The notes beneath the pieces are model-generated. The model was not told the DNA's origin. It worked only from the letters and a program-made list of their open reading frames with translations, and searched no databases. Position numbers and translations under genes: made by a program. From an uncultured Gemmatimonadota bacterium (GTDB lineage Bacteria; Gemmatimonadota; Gemmatimonadetes; Gemmatimonadales; Gemmatimonadaceae), in assembly GCA_946887155.1 (NCBI GenBank), contig CAMPKM010000250.1, positions 1-5,231 of the forward strand: DNA of 5,231 nt. Reading direction: 5' to 3'. Positions 1 to 5,231 of the stretch are shown here, one piece after another (position 1 is the first letter of the stretch; every line of letters starts with the position of its first letter).

Positions 1-1286
1 GTACGCACGCGCAGCACGCCGAGACCATTGGACTCGTCAGGCAGCTGGCGGCCGAAAAGGGCCGCCCGGTCGCGATCCTCGGTGACCTGCAGGGTCCGCG
101 CATCCGGATCGGTGACCTGGCCCTTCCCGTGACCGTGGCGCCGGGTGACGAACTGGTGTTGTGCGACGAGGCGAGCTGCACGGGCGGCGACATGCCGGTG
201 ACGTACGCCGACATCGCGGAAGACGTGAAGGTCGGCGACCGCATCCTGATCGATGATGGACTGATCGAGCTGATCGTGCTCGAGATCCATGCCCAGCGGG
301 TCGTGACGCGGGTGCTCCATGGCGGCGAGATCCGGAGCCACAAGGGACTGAACCTGCCCGGTGTCCAGGTTTCGGCGCCGTCGATTACCGACAAGGATCG
401 CGCCGATGCGCAGTTTGCCGTCGAGCAGGGACTCGATTACCTGGCCCTGAGTTTCGTCCGTCGGGCCGACGACATCGCGGCGCTGCGCGCCCTGCTGCCG
501 AAGTCGACGCTGGTGATCGCCAAGATCGAGAAGGACAGCGCGCTCGACGACATCGAGAACATCACGCGCGCCGCGGACGGCATCATGGTCGCGCGCGGCG
601 ACCTCGGGGTGGAACTGCCGTTCGAGGAAGTCCCCCTGGTACAGAAGCGGCTGATCCGCCTCGCCAACCAGCTTGGCCGGCCGGTGATCACGGCGACACA
701 GATGCTGGAGTCGATGGTCGAGCACCCCCGGCCCACGCGGGCCGAGGCGAGCGATGTGGCCAACGCCATCCTCGACGGAACGGACGCGGTGATGCTGTCG
801 GCCGAGACGGCGTTAGGCGCATATCCCGAGCTGGCGGTGCGCGCCATGCAGCGGATCATCTACGAGATCGAGCGGCGGGGCGTGACGCATCGCCGGGAGG
901 AACGGAAGGCCGGCCTGGTCGGGGCGTCGACCGAAGAGACCATTGCCGCGGCCACGCGCACGGCGGCCGTATTGTTAGGCGCCCCGCTCGTCGTCGTGTT
1001 CACCAAGAGCGGCTTCTCGGCGCGCATCGTATCGGCGCAGCGGCCGGAGGTGCCGATTCTCGGGCTGACGCCGGTGGAGCGCACCTACCAGCAGCTCGCG
1101 CTGATCTGGGGGGTCATTCCGGCGCTGGCACCGCCGGTCGACACGTATGCCCGGATGTTCGAGCATGCCCGGGTCGAGATCCTCGCGCGCGGGCTGGCCA
1201 GGCCGGGAGATCGCGTGCTGGTGACCGCCGGCGTTCCATTCGACACGCCGGGCACGACCAACCTGCTCAAGGTGGAGGTCGTGTGA
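1..1286 (+). CDS. pyk: Pyruvate kinase, 5'-truncated by the window edge
   Basis: Cytoplasmic glycolytic enzyme converting phosphoenolpyruvate and ADP to pyruvate and ATP. The frame is open from base 3, and the GTG at 129 is not the true start because conserved family sequence lies before it (THAQHAETIGLVRQLAAEKG, then LGDLQGPRIRIG at 78-113). About 427 residues are visible against a usual 470-480, so roughly 40-50 N-terminal residues are missing. The beta-barrel B domain covers about 114-350 and ends near HKGLNLPG. The signature with catalytic Lys (VIAKIEKDSAL, Lys codon 522-524) follows, then the metal-binding loop MVARGDLGVE (Asp codon 600-602) and ATQMLESM...PRPTRAEASDVANAI...DAVMLSAETA. 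The C-terminal domain, ending GTTNLLKVEVV, is complete. At the position that is Glu in potassium-dependent and Lys in potassium-independent enzymes, this protein has Arg (codon 99-101), which suggests potassium independence (inferred). The stop overlaps the next gene. Confidence 0.97.
   Translation, partial: THAQHAETIGLVRQLAAEKGRPVAILGDLQGPRIRIGDLALPVTVAPGDELVLCDEASCTGGDMPVTYADIAEDVKVGDRILIDDGLIELIVLEIHAQRVVTRVLHGGEIRSHKGLNLPGVQVSAPSITDKDRADAQFAVEQGLDYLALSFVRRADDIAALRALLPKSTLVIAKIEKDSALDDIENITRAADGIMVARGDLGVELPFEEVPLVQKRLIRLANQLGRPVITATQMLESMVEHPRPTRAEASDVANAILDGTDAVMLSAETALGAYPELAVRAMQRIIYEIERRGVTHRREERKAGLVGASTEETIAAATRTAAVLLGAPLVVVFTKSGFSARIVSAQRPEVPILGLTPVERTYQQLALIWGVIPALAPPVDTYARMFEHARVEILARGLARPGDRVLVTAGVPFDTPGTTNLLKVEVV
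812..819 (+). repeat. GTTAGGCG octamer, copy 1
   Basis: Lies in pyk, read as G|TTA|GGC|G in the conserved SAETALGAYP segment, where it supplies a TTA leucine codon. See the finding on this motif for its distribution. Confidence 0.6.
974..981 (+). repeat. GTTAGGCG octamer, copy 2
   Basis: Lies in pyk in the AAVLLGAPLVV segment, in the same codon phase as copy 1. The preceding leucine uses TTG and this one TTA. It is 162 bases from copy 1. Confidence 0.6.
1269..1278 (+). promoter_or_regulatory. Shine-Dalgarno for the PhnP-like gene, inside the pyk 3' end
   Basis: The purine-rich stretch AAGGTGGAGG sits in the last codons of pyk, with GGAGG ending 4 bases before the GTG at 1283. The spacing is short, but the site together with the GTGA stop/start overlap supports 1283 as the initiation codon and reinitiation by ribosomes finishing pyk. 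Confidence 0.6.
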
Positions 1287-2062
1287 AGCTCACCTTCCTC
1301 GGCACCGGCACGAGCTTCGGCGTCCCGCAGATCGGGTGCCATTGCCGCGTGTGCCGCTCGCCGGATCCGCGCGATCGCCGGAACCGTGTCGGCGCGGTGG
1401 TCGAGACCGATCGCGGGACGCGATTGCTGATCGACACGCCGCCGGAACTGCGCCTGCAACTGATCACGTGCGGCATCGACCGGATCGACGCCGTGCTCTT
1501 CACGCACGATCACGCCGATCACGTCCAGGGGCTGGACGATGTGCGCGCGTTCACGATGCGTCGTGATGCGCCACTCGTCATGTACGGATCCGAAGGCACG
1601 CTCGACCGCATCCAGAAGCGATTCCCGTACATCTTCGACGATCGCGTCCGCCCGCTTCCCGGCACGTCGAAGCCGGAAGGGCAGCTCCAGGTGCTTGCGC
1701 CGTGGGAAACGCGCGAGATCGGCGACATTGCCGTGACGTCCATCGAGGTGCCGCATGGCGCCGCGACGGTGTTCGCGTATCGCATCGGCTCGCTGGCGTA
1801 CGTCACCGATGCCAAGCGGATCCCCGAGCGCGCGATGGAGCACCTGAAGGGCTCGACGGTGCTGGTGATCAACGCACTCCTGCGCACGGAACACCCGACA
1901 CACCTCTCGATTCCGGAGGCCATCAAGGTGGCGCAGCAGGTTGGGGCGGATCGCACGTACTTCACGCACCTGACCCACGAGAGTTTCCATGCCGATCTCG
2001 AAGCAGAATTGCCTCGTGGGATCAGTCCTGCCTTTGATGGACTCGTCGTTAGAGTCGATTGA
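1283..2062 (+). CDS. PhnP-type metallo-beta-lactamase-fold phosphodiesterase
   Basis: A 259-residue metallohydrolase, probably a cytoplasmic binuclear-metal phosphodiesterase. The metal motif is THDHADH (His75, His77, Asp79, His80), with further likely ligands His158 (VPHG), Asp176 (YVTDAK) and His229/His232 (FTHLTH). Near the N-terminus, GVPQIGCHCRVC (Cys19, Cys21, Cys24) matches the cysteine cluster that binds an extra structural zinc in Escherichia coli PhnP. The tail (THLTHE...LPRGISPAFDGLVVRV) also follows PhnP. PhnP hydrolyses 5-phosphoribosyl 1,2-cyclic phosphate in phosphonate breakdown. No phn genes are seen here, so the physiological substrate is open and I give no symbol. The GTG start is fixed by the family N-terminus KLTFLGTGTS and by a 4-base overlap with pyk, which implies coupled expression. 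There is no signal peptide. A related cyclic-phosphate or nucleotide phosphodiesterase is the main alternative. Confidence 0.88.
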   Translation: MKLTFLGTGTSFGVPQIGCHCRVCRSPDPRDRRNRVGAVVETDRGTRLLIDTPPELRLQLITCGIDRIDAVLFTHDHADHVQGLDDVRAFTMRRDAPLVMYGSEGTLDRIQKRFPYIFDDRVRPLPGTSKPEGQLQVLAPWETREIGDIAVTSIEVPHGAATVFAYRIGSLAYVTDAKRIPERAMEHLKGSTVLVINALLRTEHPTHLSIPEAIKVAQQVGADRTYFTHLTHESFHADLEAELPRGISPAFDGLVVRVD

Positions 2063-2071
2063 CGCGGGCAA

Positions 2072-2238
2072 GAAGGAACACGGAAAGCACTGATGCCACT
2101 GATGAACACTGATACCACTTTGGCGAACCGGGACGCCCGCCTTCCGGAAGCAGGCAGGGCATTCAGTTAGTGGGCGTCCCGGTTCGCCAAAGTTGTACCC
2201 GTGTTAATCTGCGACTTCAGTGGCGTCCGCGTTCCTTC
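2072..2238. repeat. Large intergenic inverted repeat (perfect 22-bp core, imperfect outer arms)
   Basis: The core arms 2117-2138 and 2172-2193 are perfect reverse complements over 22 bp (ACTTTGGCG... against ...CGCCAAAGT). They flank a 33-nt loop (2139-2171), which holds its own 10-bp palindrome CTTCCGGAAG at 2141-2150. On the same axis and without gaps, the outer arms 2073-2116 and 2194-2237 still pair at 32 of 44 positions, including AAGGAAC/GTTCCTT at the ends and CACTGA/TCAGTG further in. Transcribed, this would be a very stable hairpin between two co-directional genes. No T-run follows it, so it is not a standard intrinsic terminator. It contains no open frame of note and no clear target-site duplication. 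It could be a REP/MITE-like dispersed element, an attenuating or mRNA-protecting structure, or both. Confidence 0.9.
2088..2113 (+). repeat. Three short tandem copies of CACTGAT in the left outer arm
   Basis: CACTGAT occurs at 2088-2094, 2097-2103 and 2107-2113, with periods of 9 and 10 bases. The opposite arm, read on the other strand, holds only degenerate versions (CACTGAAG, GCAGATT), so the copies have diverged between arms. The near-helical spacing could suit a DNA-binding protein, or reflect how the element grew. Confidence 0.6.
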
Positions 2239-2249
2239 CTGATCAGCGC

Positions 2250-2261
2250 AAATCATGATTT
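2250..2261. repeat. 12-bp palindrome spanning the pgi start codon
   Basis: AAATCATGATTT is a perfect, AT-rich palindrome whose centre is the ATG of pgi (2255-2257). It may keep the start region of the mRNA open, act as a small operator, or be chance. Half of it is coding (Met-Ile). Confidence 0.4.
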
Positions 2262-3637
2262 ACCTCGATTATACGTTCATGACGGAGCCGGCGGTAAAGG
2301 GGGCTCTGTCGGCAAGCGACCTCGCGGGCGCAACGTCGGTCTTCGAGCGGGCACAGGGCGCCCTCGCCAGCCGGCGCCAATCGTCCGAAATCGGGTTTAT
2401 CGACCTGCCTGACGATGCGGCGCAGGTGAAGCATTGCCGGGCGCTCGCGCAGTGGGCGCGAGAGCGGGGGGCACGGGACATCGTCGTCCTTGGCATCGGC
2501 GGGTCCGCACTGGGGCCCATCGCCCTGCGTACGGCGCTGCTTCCGTCGGGATGGAATTCGCTGCCGGCGTCAAACCGCGACGGACGTCCCCGCCTTCATG
2601 TGCTGGATAACGTCGATCCCATCACGATGGCGGCGCTGCTGGACCGGCTCGAGCTCGGTGCGACGATCTTCATCGTGACGTCCAAGTCTGGCGGGACGGC
2701 GGAAACGATGGCCCAGTACCTGGTGGTCCGGGACCGGCTGGAAAAGGCCGGCCGTCCGGCGCGCGAGCACCTGATCTTCGTGACCGATCCCGAGAAAGGC
2801 GCCCTGCGAAGGATCGCCTCCGAGGAGAGTATCGCGTCGGTACCCATCCCGCCTAACGTCGGTGGACGGTTCAGCGTGCTGACACCGGTGGGCCTGCTGC
2901 CGGCGGCGATCGCGGGCATCGACATCGCCGGCCTGCTGGATGGCGCGGGCGACATGCGGAAACGATGCCAGGGCGACGACTGGCGTCGAAACCCCGCCGG
3001 CGCCTTCGCCGTGCTCCAATGGCTCGCCGACACCCGCCGCGGACGGCGGTGCCAGGTCTTCATGCCCTATGCCGACGGGCTCCGGGACATGGCGGCCTGG
3101 TTCGTGCAGTTGTGGGCGGAGAGCCTGGGCAAGATCCGTCCCGACGGCACGTCCACCGGCCCGACGCCCATCGCGGCGTTAGGCGCCACCGACCAGCACA
3201 GCCAGGTGCAGCTCTTCATGGAGGGACCTGACGACAAGACGATCACGTTCCTGCGGATCGTCGACGGCGCGCAGGACGTGACCATTCCGCGATTGCACGG
3301 TAATCATCCCGACCTGTCCTACCTCGGCGGACACACGCTGGGTGAACTGCTCGAGATCGAGCGCGCGGCAACCGCTGGTGCCCTCGCGTCGCGCGGGCGC
3401 ATGAACATGACGCTTTCGCTCGACCGGCTGGACGGCTGGCACCTCGGGGGACTCATCATGCTGCTCGAGATGGCGACCGCGTTCGCGGGTGAGCTCTACG
3501 GCATCAATGCCTTCGACCAGCCGGGCGTGGAACTGGGAAAGCGATTCACCTATGGCATGTTCGGGCGCCCGGGATTCGAGAGCGACCTCGAGGCCTGGAA
3601 CCAGCTCCCGAAGCCGGACCCGAAATACGTCATCTAG
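2255..3637 (+). CDS. pgi: Glucose-6-phosphate isomerase
   Basis: Cytoplasmic isomerase of glucose 6-phosphate and fructose 6-phosphate, for glycolysis and gluconeogenesis. At 460 residues it belongs to the short bacterial form (E. coli Pgi is about 550). It has two SIS sugar-isomerase lobes. The first holds VLGIGGSALGPIAL (78-91) and the phosphate-binding loop TSKSGGTAET (142-151). Family signature one is NVGGRFSVLTPVGL (201-214). Catalytic residues seen are Glu289 in WAESLGK, His315 in GATDQHSQ and Lys429 in signature two (YGINAFDQPGVELGKR, 415-430). The ATG at 2255 is preferred because LDYT at the N-terminus resembles relatives. ATG 2279 (residue 9) is the alternative. Neither start has a recognisable Shine-Dalgarno. 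The gene follows the large inverted repeat by 17 bases and precedes the aldolase by 158 bases. All key residues are intact. Confidence 0.97.
   Translation: MIYLDYTFMTEPAVKGALSASDLAGATSVFERAQGALASRRQSSEIGFIDLPDDAAQVKHCRALAQWARERGARDIVVLGIGGSALGPIALRTALLPSGWNSLPASNRDGRPRLHVLDNVDPITMAALLDRLELGATIFIVTSKSGGTAETMAQYLVVRDRLEKAGRPAREHLIFVTDPEKGALRRIASEESIASVPIPPNVGGRFSVLTPVGLLPAAIAGIDIAGLLDGAGDMRKRCQGDDWRRNPAGAFAVLQWLADTRRGRRCQVFMPYADGLRDMAAWFVQLWAESLGKIRPDGTSTGPTPIAALGATDQHSQVQLFMEGPDDKTITFLRIVDGAQDVTIPRLHGNHPDLSYLGGHTLGELLEIERAATAGALASRGRMNMTLSLDRLDGWHLGGLIMLLEMATAFAGELYGINAFDQPGVELGKRFTYGMFGRPGFESDLEAWNQLPKPDPKYVI
2850..2857 (-). repeat. GTTAGGCG octamer, copy 3 (minus strand)
   Basis: Reads CGCCTAAC on the + strand, in the codons for Pro-Pro-Asn at the start of the pgi signature PPNVGGRF. 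It is the only copy in reverse orientation. Confidence 0.55.
3178..3185 (+). repeat. GTTAGGCG octamer, copy 4
   Basis: Lies in pgi in the active-site segment IAALGATDQHS, and again supplies a TTA-GGC (Leu-Gly) codon pair. Confidence 0.6.
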
Positions 3638-3706
3638 CCGTTGCCCCGGTTGCAAACGAGATACAGACTGGATCTCGGGAATCGACAGGTTTCCTGATCA
3701 CGACAA

Positions 3707-3720
3707 CGTCCGGGAGGACG
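3707..3720 (+). other. Small hairpin with GGGA tetraloop in the aldolase leader
   Basis: CGTCC (3707-3711) and GGACG (3716-3720) form a perfect 5-bp stem closing the GNRA-type loop GGGA. A second weak hairpin, CGAGAT/ATCTCG (3657-3662 and 3672-3677, 9-nt loop), lies upstream. Neither is followed by a T-run, so I do not call a terminator. Both fall in the 158-base gap between pgi and the aldolase gene and could be elements of its 5' leader. I see no convincing promoter in the gap. Confidence 0.3.
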
Positions 3721-3780
3721 CCGCTCGAATCAGTTCTCTCCCGTTTTTCGACCGGGCTCGGCAATGCGACCATCTGACCT

Positions 3781-3784
3781 GGAG
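3781..3784 (+). promoter_or_regulatory. Probable Shine-Dalgarno of the aldolase gene
   Basis: GGAG (in GGAGACGAG) ends 11 bases before the ATG at 3796, a slightly long spacing. An in-frame TGA at 3775-3777 lies just upstream, so the protein cannot start earlier than the bases after it, and 3796 is the first ATG. Confidence 0.55.
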
Positions 3785-3795
3785 ACGAGCACGAC

Positions 3796-5223
3796 ATGAT
3801 TGAAGAGGCCACCGTATCCGCGCATCCCGCACTTGGCAGTGCGGTATCGCGGTCCAATGGAACGGTGACAGTTCACAATGCGGCCGCCCTGGCGGGACCG
3901 GCGATGGACGCGCTCGTGCGCGATGCCGTATTCGCGAGCGGCGACGCGCGCGATCAGGCCCGATGGCTCATCTGGGAATTGGGCCAGGCCGTTGGCGTGC
4001 GCCCGGCATCGATTCATGACCTGTACCTGGCGAGGGGTCGCGGTGCGGTGGGTGGGTTCACGGTGCCGGCGATCAACGTCCGCGGCATGGCCTACGACAC
4101 GGCGCGCGCGATCTTCCGCGTGGCCAACAAACTCGATGCTGGCGCCTTCATCCTCGAGATCGCCCGCTCGGAGATTGCCTATACCGACCAGCGGCCCGCT
4201 GAATACGTGGCGGTCATGCTGGCCGCCGCCATGCGTGAAGGCTTTCGCGGACCCGTGTTCATCCAGGGGGATCACTTCCAGGTCAACGCGAAGAAATATG
4301 TCGTTGACCGCGACGCGGAAGTGAACGCGGTGAAACAGCTCGCCCGGGAAGCCATTGACGCCGGCTTCTACAACATCGATGTCGACACGTCGACGCTGGT
4401 CGACCTCTCGAAGCAATCGCTGGCGGAGCAGCAGCGTCGCAACTACGAGGAGTGCGCCGACATCACGCGTTTCATCCGCGGGCTGGAGCCGAAGGGCGTC
4501 ACCATTTCGGTGGGCGGGGAAATTGGTGAGGTCGGTACCTCGAACAGCACGGTCGAGGAACTCGAAGCCTTCATGGACGGTTACAACGAGACGCTCCGTA
4601 CGGCGGCGCCCGGCATGGCCGGGTTGTCGAAAATCAGCGTGCAGTCTGGCACGTCGCATGGAGGTGTCGTGCTCGCGGATGGCTCGATGGCGGATGTGAA
4701 GCTCGATTTGCAGACGCTCGAAAAGCTCTCGCGTGTCGCACGGGAGAAGTACGGCCTGTCCGGAGCGGTGCAACATGGCGCATCGACCCTGCCCGACGAG
4801 GCATTCAACAACTTCCCGCGCACGGAAACCGCCGAGATCCATCTGGCGACCAATTTCCAGAACATGCTGTATGACGCGTTGCCGGATTCGCTGCGCCACG
4901 ACGTCTACGCATGGTTAGGCGATAACGCCAAGGACGAGCGGAAAGCAGGGGATTCGGATGGACAGTTCTTTTACAAGACGCGGAAGAAGGCGCTGGGCCC
5001 GTTCAAGCGTTCGTTCTGGGAACTGGACGCGGGCGTGCGGGAGCAGCTCGCTCGCGCGTACGATGAAAAGTTCACGTTCCTGTTCACGCAACTGGCGGTC
5101 GGCGGAACAAAGGAAGCCGTGCGACGCCACGTGAAGCCCATGGCCATTCATCGTCCGGCACCGGGCACGGCGGGACACGTCGTGGTCGAGGCCGCGCCTG
5201 ACGATGCGGACCTGAGCGACTGA
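3796..5223 (+). CDS. fba: Class II (metal-dependent) aldolase, probably fructose-1,6-bisphosphate aldolase
   Basis: A 475-residue TIM-barrel aldolase, longer than the usual 280-360. About 80 N-terminal residues, including WLIWELGQAVGVRPASIHDLYLARGRG (58-84), precede the standard barrel start AVGGFTVPAINVRG (84-97). Class II landmarks are QGDHFQVN (catalytic Asp159, metal His160), NIDVDTS (193-199), GGEIGEVG (Glu242, Glu245), SHGG (metal His288) and QHGASTLPDE (metal His327). The segment normally reading N-x-D/A-T is IHLATNFQN (348-356), so the usual substrate-contacting Asn is His349, and the glycine after HGGS/HGAS is Thr331. An additional region of about 115 residues (DALPDSLRHDVYAWLG to the end) follows. 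Class II FBA splits fructose 1,6-bisphosphate to dihydroxyacetone phosphate and glyceraldehyde 3-phosphate in the cytoplasm. The pgi and pyk neighbours favour that role, but a tagatose-bisphosphate or other sugar-phosphate aldolase cannot be excluded from sequence alone. Confidence 0.78.
   Translation: MIEEATVSAHPALGSAVSRSNGTVTVHNAAALAGPAMDALVRDAVFASGDARDQARWLIWELGQAVGVRPASIHDLYLARGRGAVGGFTVPAINVRGMAYDTARAIFRVANKLDAGAFILEIARSEIAYTDQRPAEYVAVMLAAAMREGFRGPVFIQGDHFQVNAKKYVVDRDAEVNAVKQLAREAIDAGFYNIDVDTSTLVDLSKQSLAEQQRRNYEECADITRFIRGLEPKGVTISVGGEIGEVGTSNSTVEELEAFMDGYNETLRTAAPGMAGLSKISVQSGTSHGGVVLADGSMADVKLDLQTLEKLSRVAREKYGLSGAVQHGASTLPDEAFNNFPRTETAEIHLATNFQNMLYDALPDSLRHDVYAWLGDNAKDERKAGDSDGQFFYKTRKKALGPFKRSFWELDAGVREQLARAYDEKFTFLFTQLAVGGTKEAVRRHVKPMAIHRPAPGTAGHVVVEAAPDDADLSD
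4914..4921 (+). repeat. GTTAGGCG octamer, copy 5
   Basis: Lies in the aldolase gene in the YAWLGDNAK segment, in the region C-terminal to the barrel, and supplies the only TTA leucine codon of that gene. Confidence 0.6.
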
Positions 5224-5231
5224 ATGCGCTC

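Noticed and set aside
129..131. GTG at 129 as the pyruvate kinase start
   Set aside because: Conserved pyruvate kinase sequence, including the GPRIRIG loop, lies in the same frame before it. The true start is upstream of the window.
1085..2071. Long minus-strand open frame (328 codons) opposite pyk and the PhnP-like gene
   Set aside because: It is antisense to two well-supported genes, has an Arg/His-rich composition typical of shadow frames in GC-rich DNA, and shows no recognisable domain.
2117..2193. Intrinsic terminator for the pyk-phosphodiesterase unit
   Set aside because: The stem is strong, but the 33-nt loop is large and no U-tract follows the right arm, so the standard terminator form is not met.
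2170..2412. Open frame of 80 codons beginning in the right arm of the inverted repeat and running into pgi
   Set aside because: It overlaps the certain pgi coding region in another frame and has no recognisable protein features.
3740..3756. Possible hairpin CCCG...CGGG with a T5 run in the loop
   Set aside because: The stem is only 4 bp, the loop is 9 nt and the T-run lies in the loop, so it does not fit a terminator.
3730..4899. Long minus-strand open frame (389 codons) opposite the aldolase gene
   Set aside because: The + strand frame has clear aldolase motifs throughout. The antisense product is rich in Arg, His and Asp without any family signature.
5224..5231. ATG directly after the aldolase stop as the start of a next gene
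   Set aside because: Only eight bases remain and no Shine-Dalgarno is evident upstream, so it cannot be supported.

Overview
This is a GC-rich window (about two thirds G+C by eye) from a bacterial chromosome. All four genes lie on the + strand and three encode central carbon enzymes. No mobile-element, phage, toxin or defence genes are visible, and there is no tRNA, rRNA or CRISPR array. My best guess at the host is Gemmatimonadota or a similar GC-rich environmental phylum. That rests on the short (460-residue) glucose-6-phosphate isomerase, the unusual long class II aldolase and the base composition. It is an impression, not a proof.

Layout. (1) 1-1286: pyruvate kinase, cut at its 5' end by the window edge and lacking roughly the first 40-50 residues. 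(2) 1283-2062: a PhnP-type metallo-beta-lactamase-fold phosphodiesterase that starts with GTG inside the last codons of pyk (4-base overlap), so the two are probably translationally coupled. (3) 2063-2254: a gap of about 190 bases almost filled by one large inverted repeat. It has a perfect 22-bp stem core, imperfect outer arms that share the same axis, and a 33-nt loop. (4) 2255-3637: complete glucose-6-phosphate isomerase (pgi). (5) 3638-3795: a short leader with a small hairpin. (6) 3796-5223: complete class II aldolase, most likely the fructose-1,6-bisphosphate aldolase, with several non-standard active-site residues. The last eight bases after its stop contain nothing that can be called.

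How the genes fit together. Pgi interconverts glucose 6-phosphate and fructose 6-phosphate. The aldolase would split fructose 1,6-bisphosphate to triose phosphates. Pyruvate kinase makes pyruvate and ATP at the end of the route. The window is therefore a partial glycolytic cluster, with phosphofructokinase and the lower-glycolysis enzymes not present here. The PhnP-like enzyme is the odd member: its family acts on phosphoribosyl cyclic phosphate, but no phn genes are nearby.

The two least expected signals are not genes. One is the long inverted repeat between the phosphodiesterase gene and pgi. The other is an octamer, GTTAGGCG, found five times in 5.2 kb. Every in-frame TTA leucine codon in the window (four of four) lies inside a copy of it.
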